A stretch of DNA of 64,000 nt from Synechococcus sp. Cruz-7E5 (GCF_024345995.1 NZ_JAGQCE010000013.1:26341-90340), one strand, 5' to 3'; shown: positions 1 through 9,050, numbered from the stretch's first letter. Notes: generated from the sequence alone by a model not told the origin. A program made the numbers and translations.

Positions 1-616
1 GCCCCTGGCGACGGCACCAGTCCGCCACCTGGGGATAGGCCCACTCGAACAGCAGCTTGTCGCGCGCTCCTTTCGGCAAGCCTTCGCCGGCCTGCGGCAC
101 CAGGCCCGCCGCCTGCCGCTGCCGCAGTGCCTCGAACAGCAGCACCGCCGCCGCCACCGACACATTCAGCGACTGCACCATGCCGCCGGTGGGGATGAAC
201 AGGGCCTGATCCACCATCGCCGCCGCCGCCTCGCTCAGGCCCCATTTCTCCGCCCCCAGCACGAAGGCCGTGGGGCCGCGGAAGTCGCACTGGCGGTAAT
301 CCACAGCGCTGGTGCCCAGCTGGGTGCCATAGAGCCGGAAGCCCTGCTGCTTCAGCTGGCCCAGCACCTCCTCCACCGTGTCGTGAGGACGCAGCGGCAC
401 CCACTTCTGGCTGCCCTGGGCCGTGCTGTTGAACGTGCGCGGACGGCCCTTCAGGCTCACCACGTGGGCTTCGAGTACCCCCACCGCATCGCAGCTGCGC
501 AGGATCGCCGAGAGGTTGTGGGGCTTGTCCACCGCCTCCAGCACCACGCTGAGATCGGCCATGCGCCGATCGAGCACGGCGCGGATCCGCTCGAAGCGGC
601 GGGGCAGCAGGGGCAT
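1..616 (-). CDS. trmH: tRNA (guanosine-2'-O-)-methyltransferase TrmH, 3' end cut by window edge
   Basis: SpoU/TrmH-family SAM-dependent methylase that 2'-O-methylates G18 in the tRNA D-loop. The minus-strand frame opens with ATG at 616 (MPLLPRRFERIRAVLDRR) and stays open to base 1, so the C-terminus lies outside the window. Seen directly: LEAVDKPHNLSAILRSCDA (motif 1 type), VLGAEKWGLSE (motif 2) and SLNVSVAAAVLLFEALRQ (motif 3), the parts that form the trefoil-knot SAM site. The pattern fits TrmH (Gm18) rather than the 23S rRNA enzyme RlmB because there is no long N-terminal extension. It runs in the same direction as the protease gene behind it, with about 40 bp between them. Confidence 0.9.
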   Translation of the reverse strand, partial: MPLLPRRFERIRAVLDRRMADLSVVLEAVDKPHNLSAILRSCDAVGVLEAHVVSLKGRPRTFNSTAQGSQKWVPLRPHDTVEEVLGQLKQQGFRLYGTQLGTSAVDYRQCDFRGPTAFVLGAEKWGLSEAAAAMVDQALFIPTGGMVQSLNVSVAAAVLLFEALRQRQAAGLVPQAGEGLPKGARDKLLFEWAYPQVADWCRRQG

Positions 617-659
617 GGGCGCGGCGCGGCAGGGGCGACCGTAGGCCGCCTGCCGCGCC

Positions 660-1823
660 TCAGTTCAGCACCGGATCCAGACCGGGGATGAAGGCGAGGC
701 TGTTGCCGCTGCTGAGCACCGCCACCCCACCCTGCAACCGCCGGAAGCTGCCCTCATCCTCCTGGGTCTGGCCGCTGCCGTCCTCGGCGCGGATCGCCAC
801 GCGCCCATCGGCGAAGAAGGCATAGGCATTGCGGGAGCCGTCAGCCCAGGCCAGGTCGTAGAGGGTGCCGCCGCCGCGGCCACGCACGCGGCTGACGCGG
901 CAGGGGATCTGTTCATCGCGGCCACCGGCGGCGCGGAACAGGCAGAGCGCATCCTGTCTGGGGTTCAGATCAGGCCGCGAAGGCCGCGACGGCAGCTGCG
1001 GCTGCTGTGGCCGCCGGGCCTGGCGTTGGTCGGGAGGCTCCGCCGCAGGCTGGCCAGCGGCCGGCAGCTGAGCCAGGAACTCGCGCACAACTTTCGACGA
1101 CACCGCGAAATTCAACCCCTCGCTGTCGCCGAACTTGAAGGTGGCGATGCCCGCCACGCACTGGCCCGCATCCAGCACCGGCCCGCCGGAGTTGCCCGGG
1201 TTCACCGCCGCGTCGATCTGCAGGATCTGCTCGTTGCCGCGCAGGCTGCTCACCACACCGCGGCTGAGGCTGAACTCCAGGCCCTTCGGGGCGCCGATCA
1301 CGAACACCTCCTGCCCCACGGCAGAGGCCTGATCGCGCAGGCGCAGCACCTTGCCCCGCGTGCCCTCCACCGCCAGCAGGGCCAGGTCGCTGGTGGGATC
1401 CTCTCCTGATCCGCGCGCCACCACCCGGGCCCGGTCGCTGCTGCCATCCACCCACTTCAGCCGCACCACCTCGCTGCCGTTCACCACATGGGCATTGGTG
1501 GCCAGGTAGGTGAGGCCGTTCTGCTGGGCCACCACGAAGGCGCTGCCCATGCCGCTGCCCGTGGACACCACTGCCACCCCTTCCCGGGCTGAGCGGAACA
1601 CCTCCTCGGCGCTCTGACGGCCCGTGGCGCAGGCGCGGGCTTGATCAGCATCCGCAGCATCAGCTGCGGCGGCAGGAGCTGGCAGGGTGGCGGCCGCGGC
1701 CCGGGCCGACGGTGCCTCGGCGGTGGCGCGCACCAGGCCGCAGCCGCTGAGCGTGAGCGCCAGGCCGGCGGCCCCTGCCGTCAGCCCCCAGGCGGCCCTC
1801 TTGATCCTGCTGGTGCTCTGCAT
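660..1823 (-). CDS. Lipoprotein trypsin-like serine protease (HtrA/Deg-like, no PDZ) with an extra C-terminal domain
   Basis: 387 aa. A hydrophobic stretch ending LTLSGC puts a lipobox Cys at about residue 28, so the protein is probably membrane-tethered on the periplasmic side. An Ala-rich linker leads to a chymotrypsin-fold domain with the full triad: His112 (TNAHVV), Asp146 (SDLALL) and Ser212 (NPGNSGGPV). No PDZ domain follows, unlike typical DegP/HhoA. A Pro/Gln/Arg-rich linker (about 255-285) joins a terminal domain of about 95 residues with two Cys (ALCLF, IPCRV) and a YDLAWADGSRNAYAFF stretch. That tail resembles the stand-alone secreted protein at 21523-21873. Likely role: envelope protein quality control (family inference). 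Confidence 0.85.
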   Translation of the reverse strand: MQSTSRIKRAAWGLTAGAAGLALTLSGCGLVRATAEAPSARAAAATLPAPAAAADAADADQARACATGRQSAEEVFRSAREGVAVVSTGSGMGSAFVVAQQNGLTYLATNAHVVNGSEVVRLKWVDGSSDRARVVARGSGEDPTSDLALLAVEGTRGKVLRLRDQASAVGQEVFVIGAPKGLEFSLSRGVVSSLRGNEQILQIDAAVNPGNSGGPVLDAGQCVAGIATFKFGDSEGLNFAVSSKVVREFLAQLPAAGQPAAEPPDQRQARRPQQPQLPSRPSRPDLNPRQDALCLFRAAGGRDEQIPCRVSRVRGRGGGTLYDLAWADGSRNAYAFFADGRVAIRAEDGSGQTQEDEGSFRRLQGGVAVLSSGNSLAFIPGLDPVLN

Positions 1824-1955
1824 CTTGGTGGCCCGTGTGGGGGCTCAAAGGAGTTGTGAACTCAGTTCTATGGCCGCGATCTGTCCGCTCGGATCGGCTT
1901 TCCGCCAGCGCTGATGACAGGATCTTCCTGCCGCTGCTTACGGTCAGCCCTTGTC

Positions 1956-2294
1956 ATGGTTGATGGCACTCCGGGCTTCGATCAGCGGGTGTGGGCGGCG
2001 GTTGGTCTTGTCCCAGCCGGCCAGCTGGCCACCTACGGGCAGATCGCTGAGCTGATCGGTGCCTACGGCTGCGCCCGTCAGGTGGGCTGGGCCCTGCGCC
2101 GACTGCCGTTGCCATCGGAGGTGCCCTGGCATCGGATCGTCAATGCCCGCGGCTGCATCAGCCTCAGCCTGGCGCGTGAAGGCAGCGACTGGATGCAGCG
2201 TCAGCTGTTGCTCGCTGAGGGAATCCCCGTGGATGAGCAGGGCCGGCTGCCCCTGCGGCGCTATCTGTGGAGGCCGCCGCCCCCTGCCGTTTGA
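1956..2294 (+). CDS. Alkyltransferase-like protein (ATL, MGMT family with Trp in place of the catalytic Cys)
   Basis: 112 aa from the ATG at 1956; an in-frame ATG at 1914 would add 14 residues unlike the family. The fold is the DNA-binding half of O6-methylguanine methyltransferase (VPAGQLATYGQIAELIGAYG, RQVGWALRRL). The active-site motif PCHR reads PWHR (Trp at about residue 58), so it cannot accept an alkyl group. Characterised ATL proteins bind O6-alkylguanine, flip the base and recruit nucleotide excision repair. The stop TGA (2292-2294) overlaps the probable TTG start of rsmB, so the two are likely co-translated. Confidence 0.9.
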   Translation: MVDGTPGFDQRVWAAVGLVPAGQLATYGQIAELIGAYGCARQVGWALRRLPLPSEVPWHRIVNARGCISLSLAREGSDWMQRQLLLAEGIPVDEQGRLPLRRYLWRPPPPAV

Positions 2295-3661
2295 GCGCCT
2301 CCCCCGCCACCCCAGCCCCGCCGGCAGCAGACCAGGGCGCCATCGGGCTCGAGGCCCGGCGCGTTGCCTGGCGGGTGCTGCAGGCCGTGGCGGCCGGCGC
2401 CTACACCGACCTGGCCCTGGAGCGGGAGCTGCGCCGCTCCCCCCTGGCGCCGGCCGACCGCGGCCTGGCCACCGAGCTGGCCTGCGGTGCCATCCGCCAG
2501 CGGGGCCTGCTCGACGGCTGGATCGACGCCCTCGGCAAGGTGCGGGCTGAGCGCCAGCCGCCGCCGCTGCGCTGGTTGCTGCACCTCGGCCTGTATCAGC
2601 TCCTGTTCACAGCCCGGGTGCCGGCCTCGGCGGCGGTGAGCACCACGGTGGAGCTGGCCAAGCGCGACGGTCTCGCCCGCCTGGCACCGGTGGTCAATGG
2701 CCTGCTGCGGGCCTGTCTGCGCCGCCGGCAGGCACTCCCCCCCGGCGCCGCCCCCTGGGAGCCCCTGCCCCTTCCCGCCGATCCCGCCGCCAGCCTGGCC
2801 CTGCGCGCTTCCCTGCCCCCCTGGCTGGCTGCCGGATTGCTGCAGTGGCTGCCCAGTGAGGGCGCCGAGGCCTTCGCCCTGGCCGCCAACCAGCCGCCCG
2901 CTCTCGATCTGCGCGTGAATCGCCTGCGCGCCAATCGCGAGGGCGTGATCGAGGCCCTCGCCGCCGCTGGCGTGAGCGCCGAACCCCTGCCGGATCTGCC
3001 CTGGGGCCTCAGCCTCGGCGGGCGCAGCGGTGATCTGCGTGCCCTGCCCGGCTACGCCGAAGGCCACTGGAGCGTGCAGGACCGCACCGCCCAGGTGATC
3101 GCCCCCCTGCTCGACCCCCAGCCCGGGGAGCGCCTGCTCGATGCCTGCGCCGCCCCCGGCGGCAAGAGCACCCACCTGGCCGAGTTGATCGGCGATGCCG
3201 GCACCGTGCTGGCGGTGGATCGCTCCGAGGGCCGTCTCCGCCGCCTGCGCGACAACGCCCGCCGCCTGGGGCTGAGCGCGATCGAGCCGCTCACCGCCGA
3301 TGCCGCCCTCCCCGGCGCCATCCCCGGACCGCCCTTCGATCGGATCCTGCTCGATGCCCCCTGCTCGGGCCTGGGCACCCTGGCGCGCCATCCTGATGCT
3401 CGCTGGCGCATGACCCCCGGCGGCATCCGCGAGCTGGTGGCCCTGCAGCGCAACCTGCTGGAGGCGATGCTGCCGCTGCTGGTCCCCGGTGGCCGGTTGG
3501 TGTACGCCACCTGCACCGTGCACCCCAGCGAGAATGGCGAGCTGATCGCCGCTTTTCTGGAGCACCACCCTGGCTGGCTGCTGCTGTCGCAACAGCAGCA
3601 CTGGCCAGGCCCCCAGGGTGGAGATGGCTTCTATGCCGCGGTGCTGCAGGCGCCCGGCTGA
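2291..3661 (+). CDS. rsmB: 16S rRNA (cytosine(967)-C5)-methyltransferase RsmB
   Basis: About 456 aa. N-terminal NusB-like RNA-binding domain (ARRVAWRVLQAVAAGAYTDL) followed by the SAM methyltransferase domain: SAM loop LLDACAAPGGKSTHLAELI, motif IV LDAPCSGLGTLARHPD, motif VI YATCTVHPSENGE. Both RsmB cysteines (PCSG and ATC) are present. It methylates C967 of 16S rRNA during 30S assembly. The start is not an ATG. A TTG at 2291 sits in a TTGA overlap with the preceding stop and gives an N-terminus (MSASPATPAPPAADQGAI) that suits the family; a GTG at 2267 is the alternative. Confidence 0.92.
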   Translation: MSASPATPAPPAADQGAIGLEARRVAWRVLQAVAAGAYTDLALERELRRSPLAPADRGLATELACGAIRQRGLLDGWIDALGKVRAERQPPPLRWLLHLGLYQLLFTARVPASAAVSTTVELAKRDGLARLAPVVNGLLRACLRRRQALPPGAAPWEPLPLPADPAASLALRASLPPWLAAGLLQWLPSEGAEAFALAANQPPALDLRVNRLRANREGVIEALAAAGVSAEPLPDLPWGLSLGGRSGDLRALPGYAEGHWSVQDRTAQVIAPLLDPQPGERLLDACAAPGGKSTHLAELIGDAGTVLAVDRSEGRLRRLRDNARRLGLSAIEPLTADAALPGAIPGPPFDRILLDAPCSGLGTLARHPDARWRMTPGGIRELVALQRNLLEAMLPLLVPGGRLVYATCTVHPSENGELIAAFLEHHPGWLLLSQQQHWPGPQGGDGFYAAVLQAPG

Positions 3662-3680
3662 AGCGGGCGGGCGGGACGGA

Positions 3681-5807
3681 TCAGGGAACGGGAGGTGGCG
3701 CCACCGGGGGAGGCGGTGCCACGGGTGGGGGTGCCACCGGGAAGGAGGGTGCCACCGGGGCTGGCGCGGGCTCCGGAGCGGGTTGGGGTTCGGGGCTTGG
3801 TTGACGCTCCTGGGGTGGCCGGCTCGGCGGCGGCAGCGTCGGCAGATCGGGCAGGGGAGGCAGGTCGCTGCCGCGCTCGCTCGCTGGCGGCGTCTGCGAT
3901 GGCTCCGGCCGCCAGCGGTCTTCGCCGGGGGTGGGCAGGTCGCTGGGACGACCCTGCTGGACGGTGGATCTGGCTGCCCTGGTGGGCTTGAAAGTGCCTG
4001 TGAGCACGGGCTTGGGCGGGAACTGCTTCACGGGCAGGTCCTTCACCACCACCGACATGTAGCGGCCCCAGGCCGCGGCGGCCGAACCGCTGTCGCTGCC
4101 GGTCTTGCGGTTGTTGTCGTAGCCCAGCCAGATGCCGGTGGTGAGCTGGGGAATGCCGCCGATGAACCAGAGGTCGCGCGCTCCCTCGGAGGTGCCGGTC
4201 TTGCCCGCCACGGGACGGCCGGAAAGGGAGGCAGCGCCGCCGGTGCCGCCGCTCACCACCCTCTCCAGCATCCACACCATGGCGTCGGCGATGTCGCTGT
4301 TCACCGCCCGCCGCCCCTTGTCGCCATCCACGCGCCGGCTCCAGAGCAGCTCACCATTCGGCCCGTTGATTTCCTCGAACGGGGTGGCGGGCACAAATAC
4401 GCCGCGGTTGATCACCGCCGCATAGGCCGTGGTCATGTCGAGCACGGTCTGCTCGTAGGCGCCGAGGGCCATCGGGTAGAAACGCCCCAGCTCCCGCGTG
4501 ATGCCCAGGCTCTGGGCCGTGGCGATCACCTTGTCGAAGCCCACCTGCTGCAACAGGCTCACGGCCACGGTGTTGAGCGAGTTCTGCAGCGCCGTCGCCA
4601 GTGACACCCGCCCCAGGTAGCGGTCGCTGAAGTTCTTGGGGCAGTACCCCGCGAAGCAGCGCTTGGCATCGACCACCGTGTCCTCCGGCTTCATGCCGGC
4701 CTTGAGGGCAGCCAGATAGACAAACAGCTTGAAGGTGGAGCCGGGTGAACGCAGGGCCTGGGTGGCGCGGTTGAACTGGCTCTTGTTGAAGTCCTTGCCG
4801 CCCACCATCGCCCGCACCAGACCGGTGCCCGGCTCCACCGTCACCAGCGCCCCCTCCAGGCCGCCGTAGGCGCTGGCGTCGATCACCTTCTGGCCTTCCT
4901 CCTGCCAGGCCTGATTGAGGCTGCTGCGGATCGTCAGACCGCCCACTTCCAGCTGCTCGGCGCTCAGCACCTTGGGCAGCTCCTGCGCCACCCAGCCGGT
5001 GAAGAAGGGGGCGCGGCTGTTCCAGTACTTCGGCAGGGCCGGCTTCAGCTCCAGCGGTGTGGCCCTGGCGTCGGCCAGCTCCCCAGCATCGATGAAGCCG
5101 GCCTGGGCCATCCGCTCCAGCACGACGCTGCGGCGCTGCAGGGCCAGTTCCGGGTTCACCAGCGGCGAGTAAACCGAGGGGGCCGGCGGCAGCCCCGCGA
5201 TCATGGCCGCCTCCGGCAGGGTCAGCTGGTCGGGGGTCTTGGAGAAGTAGATCCAGGCGGCATCGGCCACGCCGTAGGCGCTGGAGCCCAGATACACATA
5301 GTTGAGGTATTGCTCGAGGATCTGCTGCTTGCTCAGCTGCCGCTCCAGCTTTCCGGCCAGGGCCGCTTCCTTCAGCTTGCGGATCAGCGTGCGGTCCTGG
5401 CTGAGGAACACCGTGCGCGCCAGCTGCTGGGTGATCGTGCTCGCCCCCTCCTCCACGGAGCCCTGGCGCAGGTTGCGCAGCATCGCCCGGGCAATGCCGG
5501 TGGGGTCGATGCCGTTGTGCTGATAGAAGCGGCGGTCTTCGGCGGCGATGAAGGCCTCCTTCACCAGCTCAGGCATCTGGCCGCTGGCCACCTTCTCGCG
5601 CGTGGCCGGGCCCAGTTTCTGCAGCACCTCCCCGTCGGCCGAGAGGATCGTCACCGTGCCCGGACGGTTGAAGGTGCTGATCCGGCGAGCGTCGGGCAAC
5701 AGGCTGTCCAGCCCCTTGAACAGGGCATTCACCCCCAGCGCCGTGGCGCCTCCAGCGGTGAGTGCGAAGGCAGCGACCAGCAGCAAGCGCCGCCTGCGTT
5801 TGCTCAC
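3681..5807 (-). CDS. Class A penicillin-binding protein (PBP1A type), transglycosylase/transpeptidase
   Basis: 708 aa, inner membrane with the bulk in the periplasm. A basic N-terminus precedes one membrane helix (about 8-28). The GT51 transglycosylase has the catalytic Glu in EDRRFYQHNGIDP (Glu90) and EGASTITQQLAR. The transpeptidase has SxxK at 357-360 (STFK), SxN at 410-412 and KTGT at 536-539, all intact. The C-terminal 90 residues are Pro-rich (repeated PPPV/PAPEP), probably a wall-spanning tail. It polymerises and cross-links peptidoglycan. The gene runs convergently with rsmB (19 bp apart) and lies just downstream of chlG on the same strand. Confidence 0.93.
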   Translation of the reverse strand: MSKRRRRLLLVAAFALTAGGATALGVNALFKGLDSLLPDARRISTFNRPGTVTILSADGEVLQKLGPATREKVASGQMPELVKEAFIAAEDRRFYQHNGIDPTGIARAMLRNLRQGSVEEGASTITQQLARTVFLSQDRTLIRKLKEAALAGKLERQLSKQQILEQYLNYVYLGSSAYGVADAAWIYFSKTPDQLTLPEAAMIAGLPPAPSVYSPLVNPELALQRRSVVLERMAQAGFIDAGELADARATPLELKPALPKYWNSRAPFFTGWVAQELPKVLSAEQLEVGGLTIRSSLNQAWQEEGQKVIDASAYGGLEGALVTVEPGTGLVRAMVGGKDFNKSQFNRATQALRSPGSTFKLFVYLAALKAGMKPEDTVVDAKRCFAGYCPKNFSDRYLGRVSLATALQNSLNTVAVSLLQQVGFDKVIATAQSLGITRELGRFYPMALGAYEQTVLDMTTAYAAVINRGVFVPATPFEEINGPNGELLWSRRVDGDKGRRAVNSDIADAMVWMLERVVSGGTGGAASLSGRPVAGKTGTSEGARDLWFIGGIPQLTTGIWLGYDNNRKTGSDSGSAAAAWGRYMSVVVKDLPVKQFPPKPVLTGTFKPTRAARSTVQQGRPSDLPTPGEDRWRPEPSQTPPASERGSDLPPLPDLPTLPPPSRPPQERQPSPEPQPAPEPAPAPVAPSFPVAPPPVAPPPPVAPPPVP

Positions 5808-5814
5808 AGGTCCC

Positions 5815-6798
5815 TCACATCACCACGGTCAGGCTGCTGTGACCGATCGCCAGCGCCGTGACCAGCATCCCCAGCACCAGGAACGGCTGGGCGCTCGCCT
5901 GATACTTCACATCGAAGGCCACTGGATCGCGCAGCAGCCAGATGTCCTGGAACGTGATCTGGGGAATGATCAGCAGCACCAGCAGCACGGCCGCGAAGTT
6001 CTGACCGATGGCGATCAGCACAGCCACCATCGCCAGCTGAAACAGATCGATCATGCCAGCGCTGATCCAGCTGGCTCGCTTGATCCCGAACACCACCGGC
6101 AGGCTCTGCAGCCCCAGGGCCCGGTCACCCTCGACGCTCTTGAAATCGTTCACCACGGCGATGCCGAGACCCGCCAGGCTGTAGGCCAGGGTGAGCAGGG
6201 CCGTGGTCCAGGTGAGCTGGCCGAACAGGGCCTGACCGGCCCACCAGGGCAGGGCGATGTAGCTGGCGCCGAGGGCATAGTTGCCCAGCCAGCCGTTCTG
6301 CTTCAGCTTCAGCGGCGGTGCCGAATAGATGAAGCTCACAAGCGAGCCGCCGAGCGCCAGCAGCAGCAGCACCGGAGTGGTGTGGCCGGCCCAGAGGTCG
6401 AGCCCCCAGGCCACCGCCAGGCCGGCGATCAGCAGCACCCAGATCTGCACTTTCACCTGCGGCAGGGAGATGGCGCCAGATGGGATCGGCCGGTAGGGCT
6501 CGTTGATCGCGTCGATCTCGCGGTCGTAGTAGTCATTGATGGTCTGGGTGTAGCCGGCCAGCAGCGGACCGCTCATCACCATGCAGGCCAGGGACGCGCC
6601 CACCTCCGGCAGGGTCCAGTGGAAGTTGCCCGAAGCCGCCGCCCCGCAGATCACTCCCCAGATCAGGGGGATCCAGGTGACCGGCTTCATCAGCTGCAGG
6701 CGCAGCTTCCAGGTGGAGCTGGTGCCGCTGGCACCTTTCATGCCAAGCAGCTGACGGGCGCCGCCGCCACTGTTGCTGGTCTCGGGGGCGTCGCTCAA
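5815..6798 (-). CDS. chlG: Chlorophyll a synthase ChlG
   Basis: 327 aa UbiA-family prenyltransferase that attaches the phytyl/geranylgeranyl chain to chlorophyllide a in the thylakoid membrane. Family marks: RQLLGMKGA near the N-terminus, the first Asp-rich prenyl-diphosphate motif NDYYDREIDAINEPYRPIP, and the second loop NDFKSVEGDRALGLQSLPV; about nine hydrophobic helices. The start is a TTG at 6796-6798, one base after the petP stop, giving MSDAPETSNSGG. The only upstream ATG would run through petP in another frame. petP-chlG is evidently a transcription unit, with translation of chlG likely coupled to petP. Confidence 0.93.
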   Translation of the reverse strand: MSDAPETSNSGGGARQLLGMKGASGTSSTWKLRLQLMKPVTWIPLIWGVICGAAASGNFHWTLPEVGASLACMVMSGPLLAGYTQTINDYYDREIDAINEPYRPIPSGAISLPQVKVQIWVLLIAGLAVAWGLDLWAGHTTPVLLLLALGGSLVSFIYSAPPLKLKQNGWLGNYALGASYIALPWWAGQALFGQLTWTTALLTLAYSLAGLGIAVVNDFKSVEGDRALGLQSLPVVFGIKRASWISAGMIDLFQLAMVAVLIAIGQNFAAVLLVLLIIPQITFQDIWLLRDPVAFDVKYQASAQPFLVLGMLVTALAIGHSSLTVVM

Positions 6799-6799
6799 A

Positions 6800-7033
6800 T
6801 CAGACCGCGGCGATTTCGTCGTCGAAGAACCAGCCGGTGCTGCCGTTGGCGAGTTCCACCACCACCCCGATGCCGCTGCCATCAGTCATCTTGAAATCGC
6901 GGACGGTGCCGGTGGCATCGCTCTGGAGCATTTCGACCAGCTCGGCGGGGATCTGGTCACGCACCCGCGTGATCCGCACCTTCGAACCGATCGTCACGGC
7001 ACTCGAGGGGCCTGAGGTGGCAGCCTGGGACAT
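6800..7033 (-). CDS. petP: Cytochrome b6f complex subunit PetP (DUF2862)
   Basis: 77 aa. An SH3-like small protein with the DUF2862 signature: [16 protein letters not shown], then [20 protein letters not shown] and [14 protein letters not shown] at the C-terminus. PetP is a peripheral cytosolic subunit of cyanobacterial cytochrome b6f that influences linear electron flow. The ATG at 7033 is chosen because the longer upstream frame crosses into the divergent hisF. The small NDH subunit NdhS was considered, but its sequence pattern (VRVTNPxDTYYGFEG) is absent. Only 45 bp separate it from hisF, so that gap must hold both divergent promoters. Confidence 0.85.
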   Translation of the reverse strand: MSQAATSGPSSAVTIGSKVRITRVRDQIPAELVEMLQSDATGTVRDFKMTDGSGIGVVVELANGSTGWFFDDEIAAV

Positions 7034-7078
7034 GACCGGCGCGACTGGATCGGGTGGCGCAACCTTAACAGCGAGACC

Positions 7079-7885
7079 ATGGTGGCCCGGCGCATCATTC
7101 CCTGCCTCGACGTGGCCGACGGCCGGGTGGTCAAAGGGGTCAATTTCATCGGTCTGCGCGATGCCGGTGATCCGGTGGAGCTCGCCTGCCGCTACGACGT
7201 CGCCGGTGCCGATGAGCTGGTCTTCCTCGATATCGCCGCCAGTCACCAGGGTCGCCGCACCCTCGTTGACCTCGTGCGTCGCACCGCCGAGGCCGTCACC
7301 ATTCCCTTCACCGTGGGCGGCGGCATCAGCTCCGTGGAGGGCATCACAGAATTGTTGCGGGCAGGCGCCGACAAGGTGAGCCTCAACTCATCGGCGGTGG
7401 CGCGGCCGGAGCTGATCGGCGAAGGGGCCCGCCAGTTCGGTTGCCAGTGCATCGTGGTGGCGATCGATGCCCGGCGCCGCCCGGATGGCAGCGGCTGGGA
7501 CGTCTACGTCAAGGGTGGGCGGCAGAACACCGGCCTTGATGCCGTGGCCTGGGCGAGGCGTGCCGTGGCCCTCGGCGCCGGTGAGATCCTGCTCACCTCC
7601 ATGGATGGCGATGGCACCCAGGCCGGCTACGACCTGGTCCTCACCCGTGCTGTGGCCGAGGCGGTGGAGGTGCCGGTGATCGCCTCCGGTGGCGCCGGCA
7701 GTATCGATCACATCGCCGCCGCCCTTGATGAGGGCCATGCCTCAGCGGCACTGCTGGCCTCCCTCCTCCACGACGGCGTGCTCACGGTGCAGGCGATCAA
7801 GAGCGAGCTGCTGGCGCGGGGCCTGGAGCTGCGGCCGCTGGAGGCGGAGTCGCTGGAGGCTTACTCGCCCGCCCTGGCCGGCTGA
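7079..7885 (+). CDS. hisF: Imidazole glycerol phosphate synthase cyclase subunit HisF
   Basis: 268 aa (beta/alpha)8 barrel. The N-terminal [18 protein letters not shown] carries catalytic Asp11; the second half has [14 protein letters not shown] with the matching Asp near residue 130 and the phosphate-binding GGAGS loop. With HisH it converts PRFAR plus ammonia to IGP and AICAR in histidine synthesis. hisH is not in this window. A weak stem (TTGCGA/TCGCAA, 7890-7911) lies just after the stop, without a T-run. Confidence 0.96.
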   Translation: MVARRIIPCLDVADGRVVKGVNFIGLRDAGDPVELACRYDVAGADELVFLDIAASHQGRRTLVDLVRRTAEAVTIPFTVGGGISSVEGITELLRAGADKVSLNSSAVARPELIGEGARQFGCQCIVVAIDARRRPDGSGWDVYVKGGRQNTGLDAVAWARRAVALGAGEILLTSMDGDGTQAGYDLVLTRAVAEAVEVPVIASGGAGSIDHIAAALDEGHASAALLASLLHDGVLTVQAIKSELLARGLELRPLEAESLEAYSPALAG

Positions 7886-7967
7886 GGCGTTGCGATCACA
7901 GCCGGTCGCAAACTCTCGTTAAATTGATTCAACTGCCTACACCTAGGCTCTCTTTCGTCTATCTCCC

Positions 7968-8312
7968 GTGCCGGCCCTGCAGCCACCTCTTTCCACAGCC
8001 CTCGGCCTACTGATGGTGGTTGTGGTGGTGGCCCTGGTGGCCTGGGCTCTTCAGTTGATGCAGGCGGCCAACGACCGCCGTGAGTTTTCGCTGATGCTCG
8101 CCGGCTGCATGGTCTGTTCTGCCGCTGTCGGCCTGGCCACTGTGATGGTGCTCACCCTCACCGGTCCAAACCGCCTCGCCGGCCGAGCTCTCTGGTTGCC
8201 CCAGCCCATCGAGGAACCAGGCGTCAGCCTCGATTCGGTCAACCTGCCCTGGGAAGGGTCCCTCGATTGCCTGGTGGATCCCAGCCGCTGCTCCGACCTG
8301 CGATTGTCCTGA
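7968..8312 (+). CDS. Small two-helix membrane protein, function unknown
   Basis: 114 aa from a GTG start at 7968. Two hydrophobic segments (about 12-30 and 45-66, separated by QAANDRREFSL) are followed by a soluble tail with two cysteines (SLDCLVDPSRCSDL). It sits 25 bp before menG on the same strand, so cotranscription is likely. I do not recognise the family. The topology suggests an N-terminal hairpin with the tail on one side. Confidence 0.6.
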   Translation: MPALQPPLSTALGLLMVVVVVALVAWALQLMQAANDRREFSLMLAGCMVCSAAVGLATVMVLTLTGPNRLAGRALWLPQPIEEPGVSLDSVNLPWEGSLDCLVDPSRCSDLRLS

Positions 8313-8336
8313 GAGTTCCCCGCTCCATCTCCGCCG

Positions 8337-9050
8337 TTGAAGCCCGGTGATCCCAAGGCGGTGCGAGAGCTGTTCGAGGCCATCGCCCCTCGCTACGACC
8401 AGCTCAATGACTTGCTTTCCTTCGGGCTCCACCGCCTCTGGAAGCGCCAGGCGGTGCTGTGGTTGCGGCCGAGGCCAGGTCAGCGACTGATCGATCTCTG
8501 CTGCGGCACCGGTGATCTGGCACTGGTGCTGGCCGGGAAGGTGCGGCCAGGCGGGCAGGTGATCGGCCTTGATGCAGCCAGTGCTCCCCTGCAGGTGGCC
8601 GCCGCCCGCGCCGCCCGCCAGCCCTGGCTGCCGCTGCAGTGGCGCCAGGGCGATGCCCTGGCCACAGGCCTGCCGCCCCAGTCGTTCGATGGTGCGGTGA
8701 TGGCCTACGGGCTGCGCAATCTGGCTGATCCAGCCGAGGGCTTCAGGGAGCTGCGCCGGCTGCTGCGCCCGGGCGGGCGGGCGGCGGTGCTGGATTTCAA
8801 CCGCCCCGACCCCAGCTCTCCCACCGGGGCAATGGCAGCGGCCTTCCAGCGCCTCTACCTGCGCCGGCTGGTGGTGCCCACCGCGCGCCTGTTCGATCTG
8901 CCCGAGCAGTACGCCTACCTCGAAGCCAGCCTGGAGCGCTTTCCCAGCGGCGGCGAGCAGCACCAGCTGGCGCGAGCAGCGGGCTTCAGCTGGGCCCGTC
9001 ACCGTCCCCTGGCCGGCGGCCAGATGGGCTTGCTGCAGTTGCTGGCCTGA
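8337..9050 (+). CDS. menG: Demethylphylloquinone/demethylnaphthoquinone methyltransferase MenG (UbiE family)
   Basis: 237 aa class I SAM methyltransferase. UbiE/MenG marks: FEAIAPRYDQLNDLLSFGLHRLWK, SAM loop LIDLCCGTGDLALVLAG, GLDAASAPL, AYGLRNLADPAEGFRELRRLL and the C-terminal GG(Q)MGLL. In cyanobacteria this enzyme makes the last C-methylation of the photosystem I quinone phylloquinone. The start is TTG at 8337 (MKPGDPKAVRELFEA). It is convergent with the small secreted protein that follows. Confidence 0.9.
   Translation: MKPGDPKAVRELFEAIAPRYDQLNDLLSFGLHRLWKRQAVLWLRPRPGQRLIDLCCGTGDLALVLAGKVRPGGQVIGLDAASAPLQVAAARAARQPWLPLQWRQGDALATGLPPQSFDGAVMAYGLRNLADPAEGFRELRRLLRPGGRAAVLDFNRPDPSSPTGAMAAAFQRLYLRRLVVPTARLFDLPEQYAYLEASLERFPSGGEQHQLARAAGFSWARHRPLAGGQMGLLQLLA

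Noticed and set aside
2261..3601. Long open frames opposite rsmB, hisF, comEC, PBP1A and the P-type ATPase
   Set aside because: They are low-complexity Gly/Ala/Gln/His/Arg translations, a byproduct of GC-rich third positions in the true genes. None shows domain motifs.
6800..7033. NdhS (NDH-1 ferredoxin-docking subunit)
   Set aside because: The protein has the DUF2862/PetP pattern ([24 protein letters not shown]), not the NdhS one.
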